Positions 1 to 9,963 are shown, counted from the stretch's first letter. The stretch is 64,000 nucleotides of DNA from Agrobacterium tumefaciens str. B6 (GCF_001541315.1 NZ_LMVK01000013.1:1-64000), one strand, 5' to 3'. Translations and numbers: made by a program. Notes: a model not told the origin generated them from the letters alone.

Positions 1-1
1 C

Positions 2-187
2 CGCCCGGAGCCCCGCGCCCGCAGCGGACCCCTGTCGGCAAGGATGCGCCTGAGCGTGGAGCTGTGCGCCATCTACTGGCATTTCATGCTGGTGGTGTGG
101 CTGATCCTTTTTGCGCTCTTTGGCGGGCGAGGAGAGTGTTTTGTCGATCTATGCCGTCAATTGGTCAGCGAGGGGGGGGGGAGATGA
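2..187 (+). CDS. Cytochrome c oxidase subunit III-type protein, C-terminal part (partial)
   Basis: The 5' end lies outside the window; 61 residues are visible before a TGA at 185-187. The segment holds AIYWHFMLVVW followed by a hydrophobic stretch, which is the last transmembrane helix of heme-copper oxidase subunit III (compare LYWHFVDLVW in the next gene). The tail after FALFGG is cysteine- and arginine-containing and unlike the usual short C-terminus, so the end may be extended by a local frameshift near the G-run at 172-181. It lies just upstream of a second subunit III-like gene, the arrangement I recall for rhizobial coxMNOP operons. The family is clear; the exact oxidase is inferred. 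Confidence 0.65.
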   Translation, partial: RPEPRARSGPLSARMRLSVELCAIYWHFMLVVWLILFALFGGRGECFVDLCRQLVSEGGGR

Positions 188-282
188 CCGGGAGCGGGCC
201 CCGCCGCTCTAAGTTTTATCTAAGCATCAGATTTTCCGGACGCTACGCACTTTTACTGGAAATCCTCTAAGGAGTGTCGATC

Positions 283-1005
283 ATGACCGCATCCATGGAA
301 AGGCCAGCAAGCGATCCGCATCTGCGCCCCACGGGACTGCGCGGCGTTGCCGCCGATCTGTCATCGGACCAGCGGGCGTTCAAGAACGTCTCCTGGGGCA
401 AGGCGATGATGTGGATCTTCATCCTCAGCGACATCTTCATTTTCGGCTGTTTCCTACTGGCCTATATGGCCGCGCGCATGTCGACCACCGTCGCCTGGCC
501 CAATCCGAGCGAGGTTTTTGCGCTGACGATTGGCGGCAAGGATATCCCGCTGATCCTGATTGCCATCATGACCTTCGTCCTTATCAGCAGCAGCGGCACG
601 ATGGCCATGGCCGTCAACTTCGGATATCGCCGTGACCGTCGCAAAACCGCGGCGCTGATGGTGGTAACGGCCCTCCTTGGCGCGACATTCGTTGGAATGC
701 AGGCATTCGAATGGACGAAACTGATCGAGGAAGGCGTGCGTCCCTGGGAAAACCCCTGGGGTGCGGCGCAATTCGGTTCGACATTCTTCATGATCACGGG
801 CTTTCACGGCACCCATGTCTCGATAGGCGTGCTGTTCCTCCTCATCATAGCGCGCAAGGTATGGCGGGGAGATTTCGATCAGGAAAAGCGGGGATTTTTC
901 ACCAGCCGCAAGGGGCACTACGAGGTCGTCGAGATCATGGGGCTTTATTGGCACTTCGTCGATCTGGTGTGGGTCTTCATCTTTGCATTCTTCTATCTGT
1001 GGTGA
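283..1005 (+). CDS. Cytochrome c oxidase subunit III family protein (CoxP/NorE-like)
   Basis: A 240-residue membrane protein with five or more hydrophobic helices and the subunit III hallmarks FHGTHVSIG and GLYWHFVDLVWVFIF at the C-terminus. It would sit in the inner membrane as a non-catalytic subunit of a heme-copper terminal oxidase. The frame is open from a GTG at 274, but the AAGGAG at 268-273 is correctly spaced only for the ATG at 283, so that start is preferred. A small subunit IV gene follows 14 bases later. Two consecutive subunit III-like genes recall CoxO and CoxP of Bradyrhizobium. A NorE-type accessory protein of nitric oxide reductase is possible but less likely here. Confidence 0.85.
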   Translation: MTASMERPASDPHLRPTGLRGVAADLSSDQRAFKNVSWGKAMMWIFILSDIFIFGCFLLAYMAARMSTTVAWPNPSEVFALTIGGKDIPLILIAIMTFVLISSSGTMAMAVNFGYRRDRRKTAALMVVTALLGATFVGMQAFEWTKLIEEGVRPWENPWGAAQFGSTFFMITGFHGTHVSIGVLFLLIIARKVWRGDFDQEKRGFFTSRKGHYEVVEIMGLYWHFVDLVWVFIFAFFYLW

Positions 1006-1019
1006 GTGAGGATGGCATC

Positions 1020-1343
1020 ATGGCACAGGAACAATCACAGCAGCATCCGATAAGACTTTACATGGTGGCCTGGGGACTGCTTTTTGTCCTCAGCACGTTC
1101 TCCTATCTGGTCGATTATCTCGGCATTCAGGGCTATCCCCGATGGTCTTTGATCATCGTATTCATGCTGCTGAAGGCGGGGCTGATCATCGCGATTTTCA
1201 TGCATCTGGCCTGGGAACGGCTCGTCTTGATCTACGTCATCCTGCTCCCACCGGTCCTCGTGCTTGTCTTCGCCGCCCTGATGGTGTCGGAATCCAATTA
1301 TACGGCTTTCACCCGGCTGACCTTTATGACTGCGGGTTCCTAG
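1020..1343 (+). CDS. Prokaryotic cytochrome c oxidase subunit IV family protein
   Basis: A 107-residue protein with three predicted transmembrane helices (roughly residues 12-32, 42-62 and 68-90) and the motif KAGLIIAIFMHL, typical of the small prokaryotic COX4 proteins encoded at the end of oxidase operons. The ATG lies 14 bases after the subunit III gene, so the two are presumably cotranscribed. It likely stabilises the oxidase in the inner membrane. It ends 16 bases before the convergent AraC-type regulator. Confidence 0.8.
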   Translation: MAQEQSQQHPIRLYMVAWGLLFVLSTFSYLVDYLGIQGYPRWSLIIVFMLLKAGLIIAIFMHLAWERLVLIYVILLPPVLVLVFAALMVSESNYTAFTRLTFMTAGS

Positions 1344-1359
1344 GCCGCTGCAACATATT

Positions 1360-2406
1360 TCAGGCTTGCGGAAGCAGCACGCCGACGGCGAATTCCTCGT
1401 CAGTCGCTGTGTGGCCGGCCTGCGTCTTGCGATATTCGCTGGGCGTGAAACCGCGCTCGGTTCGCAGTGTGCGGGAAAGGTGCGGCGCGTCGCAGAAACC
1501 GGTGGCGAGCGCAATCTGGGTGATCGGGTCATGCGTGGTGCGCAGGAGGGAGAGCGCACGGTCCAGCCGAAGCTCGAGATAGACCTTGGAAGGCGTCGCG
1601 TTCAGGTCGGTGAGGAAACGCCGTTCGAGGCTGCGGCGGCCAAGGCCAAGGTCGTTCGCCAGTTCCAGCACTGTTTTCGGAACCTCGATATTCTGCTGCA
1701 TCCGCAAGATCGCTTTTTTGACCAGGGGATCATTGGCCTTTCGCGCGCTCTGCTGGCCGGGCTGGGGTTTTTCGCCGCTCAGCGCGCTGTCGATCATCAT
1801 GATGTTGAGGCTTTTGATGGCGGCGGACTGGCCGACATGGCGCTCGACAAGGAACGCCGCCAGATGCGCGGCGCCGTGACCGCCCGAACAGGTCAGCCGG
1901 TCGCGGTCGATGACGAAGATCTGGTCGGAGATCATCTGGACGGTATCGAAGCGGTCGAGAAAATCCTGATGGTGGAACCAGCTCACGCAGCAGCGATAAC
2001 CATCAAGCAGGCCCGCTTCGTGCAGAATGAAAACACCGGTGCAGAGCCCGACGATGGGAATGCCCGCCGCCGCCCGATCCTTCAGGAACCGCAGCGCCTC
2101 TTGCGGCAGGGCGCTGTGGTCGCTGATCAAACCGCCGACCACGACGATATAGTCGTAATGCCCGGCGTCCATCAGCCGTGTATCCGGCTGCACCTTCACG
2201 CCGCAGCTCGATTGCACGCTGCCCAGCGTTGCCGAGAGCACCGACCATTCGCACAGGATAGGCCGGGAACGGTCCGCCTCGTCGGCGGCAAGACGCAGCA
2301 CATCGACGAAATTCGCAAAGGCTGACAGCGTGAAGCGGTCGGCAAGCAGGAAGGCGACGCTGAGGCGTTTTCTGGCGCGGTGTGAAGTCATGACGCAAAT
2401 ATTCAT
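1360..2406 (-). CDS. gbdR: GlxA/GbdR-type AraC-family transcriptional regulator
   Basis: About 348 residues. The N-terminal half is a DJ-1/PfpI (class I glutamine amidotransferase-like) domain with the nucleophile-elbow motif VGLCTGVFIL. The C-terminal half is an AraC-type double helix-turn-helix containing ELANDLGLGRRSLERRF and GFCDAPHLSRTLRTERGFTP. This architecture is that of GbdR, the activator of glycine betaine, dimethylglycine and sarcosine catabolism in Pseudomonas. The adjacent divergent sarcosine oxidase-glyA-purU operon supports the same role. The frame stays open upstream to 2601, but that extension overlaps soxB and is ignored. ATG at 2406 or 2391 is likely; neither has a strong ribosome-binding site. 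Confidence 0.75.
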   Translation of the reverse strand: MNICVMTSHRARKRLSVAFLLADRFTLSAFANFVDVLRLAADEADRSRPILCEWSVLSATLGSVQSSCGVKVQPDTRLMDAGHYDYIVVVGGLISDHSALPQEALRFLKDRAAAGIPIVGLCTGVFILHEAGLLDGYRCCVSWFHHQDFLDRFDTVQMISDQIFVIDRDRLTCSGGHGAAHLAAFLVERHVGQSAAIKSLNIMMIDSALSGEKPQPGQQSARKANDPLVKKAILRMQQNIEVPKTVLELANDLGLGRRSLERRFLTDLNATPSKVYLELRLDRALSLLRTTHDPITQIALATGFCDAPHLSRTLRTERGFTPSEYRKTQAGHTATDEEFAVGVLLPQA

Positions 2407-2491
2407 GCAAACAGACGCGATTGTCCAGCCGGGGCGCGGCAAATGCTCATAGCGTTTACGACACGAGATTTTCCAACCATCGGGTCCGCTC
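2407..2491. promoter_or_regulatory. Divergent promoter region of the GbdR-like regulator and the sox operon
   Basis: These 85 bases separate the divergent starts of the AraC/GlxA regulator and soxB, so both promoters and any regulator binding site must lie here or inside the first codons. I see no obvious long palindrome. The call rests on gene arrangement only. Confidence 0.5.
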
Positions 2492-3745
2492 ATGACGCGT
2501 TTTAATGCTTTCAATCTTTTGCGGAATGCCCTGACCGGCCACAAGAACTGGGACGAGCAGTGGCCGGACAGCCAGCCGAAAGCCGAATATGACGTGGTCA
2601 TCGTCGGCGCCGGCGGCCATGGTCTGGGAGCCGCCTATTATCTGGCCAGCCAGCACGGCATCACCAATGTCGCCGTCATCGACAAGGGCTGGCTCGGGGG
2701 CGGCAATACCGGCCGCAACACGACGATCATCCGCTCCAACTATCTCTATGACGAGAGCGCCCGTCTTTACGATCACGCCGTCGATCTGTGGGAGAACTTG
2801 AGCCAGGAGCTGAACTACAACGTCATGTATTCAAGGCGCGGCGTGCTGATGCTGGCGCATAATGTGCACGATGTGCAGAGCTTCAAGCGTCATATCCATT
2901 CCAACCGTTTGAACGGTGTGGACAATCGCTGGCTCACCCCGGAAGAATGTAAGGAATATTGCCCGCCGCTCAGCATCGCGCCGAATGCGCGTTATCCTGT
3001 CATGGGCGGCGCGCTTCAGGAACGGGCCGGCACGGCGCGCCACGATGCGGTTGCCTGGGGGTATGCGCGCGGGGCTGCCGCCCGTGGCGTCGATATCATC
3101 CAGAACTGCCCGGTCACCGCCATTCGTCGCAATGCCGATGGCTCCGTCGCTGGTGTCGAGACGGCGAGGGGCTTCATCAAGGCGAAGAAGGTCGCGGTTT
3201 CCGCCGCCGGCCACACCTCAGTTGTTATGGACACGGCCGGCGTGCGCCTGCCGCTCGAAAGCTATCCTTTGCAGGCGCTGGTGTCGGAGCCGATCAAGCC
3301 GATCTTCCCCTGCGTTGTCATGTCGAATGCGGTCCACGCCTATATCAGCCAGTCCGACAAGGGCGAGCTGGTTATCGGTTCGGGTACGGACCAATATACA
3401 TCCTATTCGCAGCGCGGCGGCCTGCCGCTGATCGAGCATACGATTGCGGCCATCGTCGAAATCTTCCCGATCTTCAATCGCATGCGGATGCTGCGCAAAT
3501 GGGGCGGTATCGTCGATGTGACGCCGGATCGCTCGGCCATTCTCGGCAAGACGCCGGTCGCGGGTCTTTATGTCAATTGCGGCTGGGGCACGGGCGGCTT
3601 CAAGGCCACGCCGGGCGCTGCCCACACCTTCGCCTGGACCATTGCCAAAAACGAACCGCACCCGATCAACGCGCCGTTCACGCTGGAACGCTTCCGCTCC
3701 GGCCGCCTGATCGACGAGGCCGCCGCCGCCGCCGTGGCGCATTGA
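2492..3745 (+). CDS. soxB: Sarcosine oxidase beta subunit
   Basis: A 417-residue flavoprotein subunit of heterotetrameric sarcosine oxidase, which oxidises sarcosine to glycine with transfer of the methyl group to tetrahydrofolate. The dinucleotide-binding motif [17 protein letters not shown] is near residue 36, and [15 protein letters not shown] plus [13 protein letters not shown] near the C-terminus are typical of the SoxB/DAO family. It is the first gene of the operon soxB-soxD-soxA-soxG-glyA-purU, and this subunit order is diagnostic. The length is normal for the family. Expression is presumably controlled by the divergent GbdR-like regulator. Confidence 0.95.
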   Translation: MTRFNAFNLLRNALTGHKNWDEQWPDSQPKAEYDVVIVGAGGHGLGAAYYLASQHGITNVAVIDKGWLGGGNTGRNTTIIRSNYLYDESARLYDHAVDLWENLSQELNYNVMYSRRGVLMLAHNVHDVQSFKRHIHSNRLNGVDNRWLTPEECKEYCPPLSIAPNARYPVMGGALQERAGTARHDAVAWGYARGAAARGVDIIQNCPVTAIRRNADGSVAGVETARGFIKAKKVAVSAAGHTSVVMDTAGVRLPLESYPLQALVSEPIKPIFPCVVMSNAVHAYISQSDKGELVIGSGTDQYTSYSQRGGLPLIEHTIAAIVEIFPIFNRMRMLRKWGGIVDVTPDRSAILGKTPVAGLYVNCGWGTGGFKATPGAAHTFAWTIAKNEPHPINAPFTLERFRSGRLIDEAAAAAVAH

Positions 3746-3757
3746 GGAGCCGACCCC

Positions 3758-4078
3758 ATGCTTTTGATCCGCTGCCCCTATTGCAATGAAACGCTGCCCG
3801 AAGCCGAATTCACCTATGCCGGGCAGGCCCATATTACCCGCGCCGCCGATCCTTCGTCGCAGACCGATGAGCAATGGGAAGAATTCCTGTTCATCCGCGA
3901 AAACGTGAAAGGCCCGCATTTCGAGCGCTGGCGGCATCTGCATGGTTGCGGCCGCTTCTTCAACGCCGTGCGTGACACGGTGAGCGACCGGTTCCTCACG
4001 ACCTATCGTGCGGGTGAACCGCGTCCAGAACTTTCTTCCCTGACCCGTGCACCAGCCAGTTTCGAGGTGTCGAAATGA
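3758..4078 (+). CDS. soxD: Sarcosine oxidase delta subunit
   Basis: A 106-residue subunit beginning with LIRCPYCNETLPEAEF, the zinc-binding start of SoxD, and containing HGCGRFFNAVRDT with further Cys/His ligands. In the known heterotetramer the delta subunit binds zinc and has a structural role. The gene starts 12 bases after soxB and overlaps soxA by four bases (ATGA), which indicates translational coupling. Confidence 0.95.
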   Translation: MLLIRCPYCNETLPEAEFTYAGQAHITRAADPSSQTDEQWEEFLFIRENVKGPHFERWRHLHGCGRFFNAVRDTVSDRFLTTYRAGEPRPELSSLTRAPASFEVSK

Positions 4079-7065
4079 ACTCCTATCGCGTTTCCGGCCG
4101 TGGCCGTGTGGATGCCACCCGCTCGGTCAGCTTTACCTTCGATGGCAGGACCTATCGCGGCGTGAAGGGCGATACGGTCGCCTCGGCACTTCTCGCCAAT
4201 GGCGTGCATCTCATGGGCCGCTCGTTCAAATACCACCGCCCGCGCGGCCCTGTGGCGGCGGGTTCCGAAGAGCCGAATGCGCTGATCGGCACCCGCCGCA
4301 GCGCAGGACGTTTTGAGCCGAACACCCGCGCCACGGTGCAGGAAATCTGGAACGGGCTGGAAACTACCTCCCAGAACAAATATCCGAGCCTGAAATTTGA
4401 TATCGGCGCTGTCAACGACATGGCCTATATGCTGTTTTCGGCAGGGTTCTATTACAAGACCTTCATGTGGCCGAAGAGCTTCTGGAACAAGGTCTATGAG
4501 CCCTTCATCCGCGCGGCCGCGGGTCTCGGCGTTTCCCCCACCGAGGAAGACCCGGATATCTATGCCTCGCGCAACCTGCATTGCGATGTGCTGATCGTCG
4601 GCGCTGGTCCGGCCGGTCTGGCGGCGGCGCGTGCGGCGGCGGTCGATGGTCTCAAGGTCGTGCTGGTCGATGAAAATGCCGAAGCCGGCGGCACGCTGCT
4701 GTCGGAGCCGCAGGCGAAGATCGATGGCAAGCCCGTATGGAACTGGCTGGCGGATGAATTGACGGCGCTGAAGGAGCGCGGCGTCAAGGGAATGACCCGC
4801 ACGACGGCCATCGCCTATTACCACCAGAACATGATCGGCCTTTGCGAAAAGTTGACCGACCATTTAGAGGCCGTGCCGAAGGATACGCCGCGCGAACGCC
4901 TGTGGCGCGTTCGGGCGCGTCACGTCGTATTGGCGCAGGGTGCACTGGAAAAGCCGCTGGTTTTCCACGGCAACGACCGGCCGGGCGTGATGCTCGCGGG
5001 TGCCGCCCAGACCTATCTCAACCGCTATGGCGTCAAGGTCGGCAACCGGCCGGTGGTGGTGACGAGCCATGACAGCGCCTGGTATGCGGCGTTTGATCTT
5101 CACGGCGCGGGCGCACGCGTTCAGGCCATTGTCGATACCCGCGCCAAGGTGCGGGAAGAACTGGTGAACGAGGCGCGTGCGCTCGGCATTCCGGTCAAGC
5201 TGTCGCATACGGTCACGGCGACGTCGGGGCGGCTGCGCGTCAAGTCAGTCCGGGTCAATCCGGTTAGTGGCGCGTCGGTCGGTGCGGGGCAGGAAATCGC
5301 CTGCGATGCGGTGCTGATGTCCGGCGGCTGGACGCCGTCGCTGCATCTCTTTTCCCATACGCAGGGCAAGATCTCCTGGGATGATGAGCGGACTACCTTC
5401 CTTCCTGCCGCCACCAACGAGGATTGCGTGATTGCCGGGGCCGGACGCGGGCTGTGGGGCATCGAAGCGGCGCTGAAGGACGGTGCTGAACGGGGTCGCG
5501 AAGTTGCAGCAGTGCTCGGCAAGGCCGCCAACCCTTCCGCTCTCGTGGTGGAACATGACCGCACCGGCAGCGGCGTCTCGCACACGGAACTGCCGAGCGA
5601 CCGTGATGCCGGCAAGGCCAAGGCTTTCGTGGATTACCAGAACGATGTGACTGCCAAGGATCTTAGGCTCGCCGTGCGTGAGGGCATGCGTTCCATAGAG
5701 CACGTCAAGCGCTACACCACCAACGGCATGGCGACCGATCAGGGCAAGATGTCCAACATCAACGGCCTCAACATCGCGGCGGAAGCACTCGGCAAACGCC
5801 AGCCGCAGGTCGGCCTCACCACCTTCCGCCCGCCCTATACGCCGACGACCTTCGGAGCCTTCGCCGGTTATCACCGCGGCGCGCATTTCGAGGTAACGCG
5901 CAAGACGCAGATCGACGGGTGGGCTGAGGCGCATGGCGCGGTCTACGAGCCGGTCGGACAATGGCGTCGCGCCTGGTATTTCCCGAAACCGGGCGAAGAC
6001 ATGGACGCGGCTGTCGGCCGCGAATGCCGGGCGGTGCGCCAGAGTGTGGGCATTTTCGACGCCTCGACGCTCGGCAAGATCGAGGTTGTCGGGCCTGATG
6101 CGGTCGAGTTCATGAACCGCATGTATACCAATCCCTGGACGAAGCTCGCCGCCGGCCGCTGCCGTTATGGCCTGCTGCTCGGCGATGACGGCTTCATTCG
6201 CGACGATGGTGTCATCGGCCGCATGACCGAAGACCGTTTCCACGTCACCACCACGACAGGCGGCGCCGCCCGGGTGCTGAACATGATGGAGGATTACCTC
6301 CAGACGGAGTGGCCGGATCTCAATGTCTGGCTGACCTCGACGACCGAACAATGGTCCACCATTGCGCTGAACGGCCCGAACGCGGCAAAGCTGCTCGCGC
6401 CGCTGGTGGAAGGCGTCGAACTGACGGAAGAGGCCTTCCCGCATATGTCCTGCGTGGAGTGCACGGTGGCCGGCATGCCGGCGCGGCTGTTCCGCGTCAG
6501 TTTCACCGGCGAGATCGGCTTCGAGGTCAATGTCCCTGCACCGCTCGGCCGCAAGCTCTGGGAAATCCTGTGGGAGGCCGGCCAGCAATATGGCATCACG
6601 CCTTACGGCACCGAGACCATGCATGTGCTGCGTGCCGAAAAGGGTTACATCATCGTCGGTCAGGATACCGATGGTACCGTCACGCCCTATGACGCCGCGA
6701 TGGGCTGGGCCGTGGGCAAGAACAAGCCGGATTTCGTCGGCAAGCGTGGCCTTGCCCGCCCCGATCTCGTCGCCAAGGATCGCCGCCACCTCGTCGGCCT
6801 TCTGACCGAAGACCGCTCGAAGCTGGAAGAGGGCGCGCAGATCGTCTTTGATCCGAAACAGCCGATCCCGATGAAAATGGTCGGCCACGTCACCTCGTCC
6901 TATCACTCGGATGCCGCCGGCCAGCCCATCGCGCTGGCTCTGGTGGAGGGTGGCCATGAGCGGATGGGCGAGACCGTCTACATCCCCATGCTGGACCGCA
7001 CCATTGCCGCGAAAATCACCGGGATGGTCTTTGTCGATCCCGAAAATACCCGCCTGAAAATCTGA
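4075..7065 (+). CDS. soxA: Sarcosine oxidase alpha subunit
   Basis: A 996-residue subunit. The N-terminal region (about residues 12-95) has the SoxA N-terminal domain with RSFKYHRPRGPVAAGSEEPNA. A dinucleotide-binding domain follows with LIVGAGPAGLAAARAA near residue 176. The C-terminal third is an aminomethyltransferase (GcvT)-like folate-binding domain containing FTGEIGFEVNVP and GTETMHVLRAEKGYIIVGQDTDG. This subunit couples demethylation to formation of 5,10-methylenetetrahydrofolate. The length is normal. It overlaps soxD and is followed by soxG within 10 bases. Confidence 0.95.
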   Translation: MNSYRVSGRGRVDATRSVSFTFDGRTYRGVKGDTVASALLANGVHLMGRSFKYHRPRGPVAAGSEEPNALIGTRRSAGRFEPNTRATVQEIWNGLETTSQNKYPSLKFDIGAVNDMAYMLFSAGFYYKTFMWPKSFWNKVYEPFIRAAAGLGVSPTEEDPDIYASRNLHCDVLIVGAGPAGLAAARAAAVDGLKVVLVDENAEAGGTLLSEPQAKIDGKPVWNWLADELTALKERGVKGMTRTTAIAYYHQNMIGLCEKLTDHLEAVPKDTPRERLWRVRARHVVLAQGALEKPLVFHGNDRPGVMLAGAAQTYLNRYGVKVGNRPVVVTSHDSAWYAAFDLHGAGARVQAIVDTRAKVREELVNEARALGIPVKLSHTVTATSGRLRVKSVRVNPVSGASVGAGQEIACDAVLMSGGWTPSLHLFSHTQGKISWDDERTTFLPAATNEDCVIAGAGRGLWGIEAALKDGAERGREVAAVLGKAANPSALVVEHDRTGSGVSHTELPSDRDAGKAKAFVDYQNDVTAKDLRLAVREGMRSIEHVKRYTTNGMATDQGKMSNINGLNIAAEALGKRQPQVGLTTFRPPYTPTTFGAFAGYHRGAHFEVTRKTQIDGWAEAHGAVYEPVGQWRRAWYFPKPGEDMDAAVGRECRAVRQSVGIFDASTLGKIEVVGPDAVEFMNRMYTNPWTKLAAGRCRYGLLLGDDGFIRDDGVIGRMTEDRFHVTTTTGGAARVLNMMEDYLQTEWPDLNVWLTSTTEQWSTIALNGPNAAKLLAPLVEGVELTEEAFPHMSCVECTVAGMPARLFRVSFTGEIGFEVNVPAPLGRKLWEILWEAGQQYGITPYGTETMHVLRAEKGYIIVGQDTDGTVTPYDAAMGWAVGKNKPDFVGKRGLARPDLVAKDRRHLVGLLTEDRSKLEEGAQIVFDPKQPIPMKMVGHVTSSYHSDAAGQPIALALVEGGHERMGETVYIPMLDRTIAAKITGMVFVDPENTRLKI

Positions 7066-7078
7066 CCCGGAGATGACA

Positions 7079-7633
7079 ATGAACATGCGCGTTTCCCCCC
7101 TCGTTTCCGGCACTTTGGCCGAGAGCAAAGCGGCCCGGGTCAGCATCCTGCGGGTGCAGACGCGGCTGTCGCTACGCGCCCGGGGTGATCTCACCTCACT
7201 CGGCGCCGCCCTCGGCCTTGCCTTGCCCGACCGGATCGGCACCCGCTCCGCCGCAGGCGAAATCGAGGCCGTGCGCCTCGGTCCCGACGAATGGACGATC
7301 CTTGCTCCGACAGGGGAGGCCGATAGACTGATTACGGCCTGCGGCGCTGTCTATGCCAGCCACCCGCACAGCCTCGTCGATATTTCCAGCCGGGAAGTGA
7401 CGCTCTCGATCGAGGGGCCACAGGCTGGCGAACTGCTGACGCTGGGCTGCGCCCGCGATATCGACACCATTGCTGTCGGTGAGGCGCGCCGAACGATTTT
7501 CGACGGCGTGACCGTGGTGCTCTGGCGCGATGCGGAAAACCGTTTCCGCATGGATATCTGGAACAGCTTCGTGTCGCATCTTGGCCATTTGCTTGAAACC
7601 GGCTGCAAGGAACTTGCGGCTGATATCGCTTGA
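7079..7633 (+). CDS. soxG: Sarcosine oxidase gamma subunit
   Basis: About 184 residues, with the SoxG-typical motifs [23 protein letters not shown] and [12 protein letters not shown]. In the heterotetramer the gamma subunit contacts the folate domain of SoxA. An ATG at 7073 is in frame, but the GGAG at 7069-7072 abuts it, whereas the ATG at 7079 has a six-base spacing and is preferred. It follows soxA and precedes glyA in the same operon. Confidence 0.92.
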   Translation: MNMRVSPLVSGTLAESKAARVSILRVQTRLSLRARGDLTSLGAALGLALPDRIGTRSAAGEIEAVRLGPDEWTILAPTGEADRLITACGAVYASHPHSLVDISSREVTLSIEGPQAGELLTLGCARDIDTIAVGEARRTIFDGVTVVLWRDAENRFRMDIWNSFVSHLGHLLETGCKELAADIA

Positions 7634-7650
7634 TCTGGGAGGAGAAAACA

Positions 7651-8919
7651 ATGCTCAACCGCCTGCCACATAATACCGTTTCGGACACGGTGGTCGCCGA
7701 CGCCATCGCCGAGGAACTCGACCGCCAGAAAACGCAGATCGAGCTCATCGCTTCGGAAAACATCGTTTCCGCCGATGTTCTGGCGGCTCAAGGCTCGGTG
7801 CTGACCAACAAATATGCCGAGGGCTATCCCGGCAAGCGTTATTACGGCGGCTGCGAATTTGTCGACAAGGTCGAACAGGTCGCCATCGACCGGTTGAAGC
7901 AGCTCTTCGGTGCGGAATTCGCCAATGTGCAGCCGCATTCCGGCGCGCAGGCCAATCAGGCGGTGTTTCTGGCGCTGCTGCAGCCAGGCGACCGGATCAT
8001 GGGCATGTCACTTGCCCATGGCGGCCACCTGACCCACGGTTCGCCGGTGACGATGTCCGGCAAGTGGTTCGATGTCGTTTCCTATGAGGTCGATGCCGAT
8101 ACACATCTGATCGATATGGAGAAGGTGCGGGCGCGGGCGCTGGAGACCAAGCCGAAGCTGATCGTGGCGGGCGCATCGGCCTATCCGCGCCAGATCGATT
8201 TTGCCGGCTTCCGCAGAATAGCCGACGAAGTCGGCGCTTATCTGATGGTCGACATGGCCCATTATGCGGGTCTGATCGCCGGCGGCAAATATCCGAACCC
8301 GGTGCCGCACGCCCATGTCGTCACCTCCACCACCCACAAGACCCTGCGCGGCCCCCGCGGCGGCGTGATCCTTACCAATGACGCCGATCTGGCGAAGAAG
8401 CTGAACTCGGCCGTCTTCCCCGGCAATCAGGGCGGCCCCCTGATGCACGTCATCGCCGCCAAGGCCGTGGCTTTCGGCGAGGCCTTGCGTCCGGAATTTT
8501 CCGACTATGCCGGCCAGGTCATCGCCAATGCGCAGGCGCTGGCAAAGGTGCTGACGAAGGGTGGTCTGGGCATCGTCTCGGGTGGAACCGACAGCCACAT
8601 GGTGCTGGTCGATCTTCGGCCGAAAGGCGTGACCGGCAAGGTTGCCGAAATCGCTCTGGAGCGGGCGGGGCTTACCTGCAACAAGAACGCCATTCCCAAC
8701 GACCCGGAAAAGCCCTTCGTCACTTCGGGCGTCAGGCTTGGAAGCTCGGCTGGTACCACCCGCGGTTTCGGCGTGGCCGAATTCGAACAGATCGGCGCGC
8801 TGATCTTACGTGTCATTGACGCGCTGGCGGCGAATGCCGAAGGGGATGCCGCGGTCGAAGCCGAGGTGCGGGGAGAGGTTGCTGCACTTTGCGAGGCCTT
8901 CCCGATCTACGGTTCGTAA
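7651..8919 (+). CDS. glyA: Serine hydroxymethyltransferase
   Basis: A 422-residue PLP enzyme that interconverts glycine plus methylenetetrahydrofolate with serine. Visible signatures are [11 protein letters not shown] near the N-terminus, [15 protein letters not shown], and the PLP-lysine segment [14 protein letters not shown]. The ATG at 7651 follows a GGGAGGAG and is preferred over an upstream in-frame ATG at 7630 that overlaps soxG. Placed behind the sox genes, it consumes both products of sarcosine oxidation (glycine and methylene-THF) to make serine. A second, housekeeping glyA elsewhere would be expected. Confidence 0.95.
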   Translation: MLNRLPHNTVSDTVVADAIAEELDRQKTQIELIASENIVSADVLAAQGSVLTNKYAEGYPGKRYYGGCEFVDKVEQVAIDRLKQLFGAEFANVQPHSGAQANQAVFLALLQPGDRIMGMSLAHGGHLTHGSPVTMSGKWFDVVSYEVDADTHLIDMEKVRARALETKPKLIVAGASAYPRQIDFAGFRRIADEVGAYLMVDMAHYAGLIAGGKYPNPVPHAHVVTSTTHKTLRGPRGGVILTNDADLAKKLNSAVFPGNQGGPLMHVIAAKAVAFGEALRPEFSDYAGQVIANAQALAKVLTKGGLGIVSGGTDSHMVLVDLRPKGVTGKVAEIALERAGLTCNKNAIPNDPEKPFVTSGVRLGSSAGTTRGFGVAEFEQIGALILRVIDALAANAEGDAAVEAEVRGEVAALCEAFPIYGS

Positions 8920-9041
8920 GCGGCCCTGCCGGGCTTCGATTAGTCTCAATCGCCGTCCTGACCACGGCCGGCGGTTGATAGACAATCTGCGCGAAAGCGC
9001 GGGCGATCCGTCCGCGCGGCAAAGACCCAGGGGAGCAGGAT

Positions 9042-9926
9042 TTGAGCACCTATATCATGACAGTCGCGTGCCCGGCGCGCAGCGGCATCGTCGCCGCCGT
9101 ATCCGGTTATCTCGCCCGGTCCGGATGCAATATCAACGACAGTTCGCAATTCACCGACCAGGAGACGGGCCGCTTTTTCATGCGGTTGAGCTTCGTTTCC
9201 GAACAGGGATCGGGACGCGATGCGTTGCTCGACGGCTTTGGTCCCGTCGCGGCCGATTTCGATATGGACTATGATATCCACGATCTTTCGCGAAAGACGA
9301 AGGTCGTGATCATGGTCTCGCGCTTTGGTCACTGCCTGAACGATCTGCTATACCGCTCCCGCATCGGCGCGCTGCCGGTGGAGATCGTCGCGGTGATTTC
9401 CAATCACCTCGATTACCAGAAGCAGGTGGTGAACGAGGATATTCCCTTTCACCACATTCGCGTCACGCCGGAAACGAAGCCCGAGGCGGAAGCCGCGATC
9501 CTGCAGGTGGTGCGGGATACCGGAGCGGAGCTTGTGGTGCTTGCGCGCTACATGCAGGTTCTGTCGGACCGGCTGTGTCAGGAAATGTCTGGCCGTATCA
9601 TCAACATTCATCATTCCTTTCTGCCATCTTTCAAGGGCGCCAACCCTTATAAACAGGCATATGAACGCGGGGTGAGGCTGATCGGCGCGACCGCCCATTA
9701 CGTCACCGCCGATCTCGATGAAGGGCCGATCATCGAGCAGGATACGATCCGCGTAACCCATGCCCAAAGCGCGATGGACTATGTCAGCCTGGGTCGGGAT
9801 GTGGAAAGCCAGGTTCTTGCGCGGGCCATCCACGCCCACATTCATCACCGGGTCTTCCTAAATGGAAACAGGACGGTTGTCTTTCCTGCGTCTCCCGGGG
9901 AGCATGTGTCCGAGCGCATGGGTTGA
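9042..9926 (+). CDS. purU: Formyltetrahydrofolate deformylase
   Basis: A 294-residue protein with an N-terminal ACT domain (residues 1-80, starting YIMTVACPARSGIVAAVSG) and a C-terminal formyl-transferase fold with INIHHSFLPSFKGANPYKQA and LDEGPIIEQD. PurU hydrolyses 10-formyltetrahydrofolate to formate and THF. In this operon it likely recycles folate overloaded with one-carbon units from sarcosine demethylation. Translation probably starts at the TTG at 9042 after GGGGAGCAGGA. It lies 122 bases after glyA. Confidence 0.93.
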   Translation: MSTYIMTVACPARSGIVAAVSGYLARSGCNINDSSQFTDQETGRFFMRLSFVSEQGSGRDALLDGFGPVAADFDMDYDIHDLSRKTKVVIMVSRFGHCLNDLLYRSRIGALPVEIVAVISNHLDYQKQVVNEDIPFHHIRVTPETKPEAEAAILQVVRDTGAELVVLARYMQVLSDRLCQEMSGRIINIHHSFLPSFKGANPYKQAYERGVRLIGATAHYVTADLDEGPIIEQDTIRVTHAQSAMDYVSLGRDVESQVLARAIHAHIHHRVFLNGNRTVVFPASPGEHVSERMG

Positions 9927-9963
9927 ATGCCGGCGCGCGCGGAACCGTGATTTGTGTCCTTCG

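Noticed and set aside
2406..2601. N-terminal extension of the AraC/GlxA regulator to 2601
   Set aside because: It overlaps the first 110 bases of soxB and lacks regulator homology; the protein-like part starts at 2406 or 2391.
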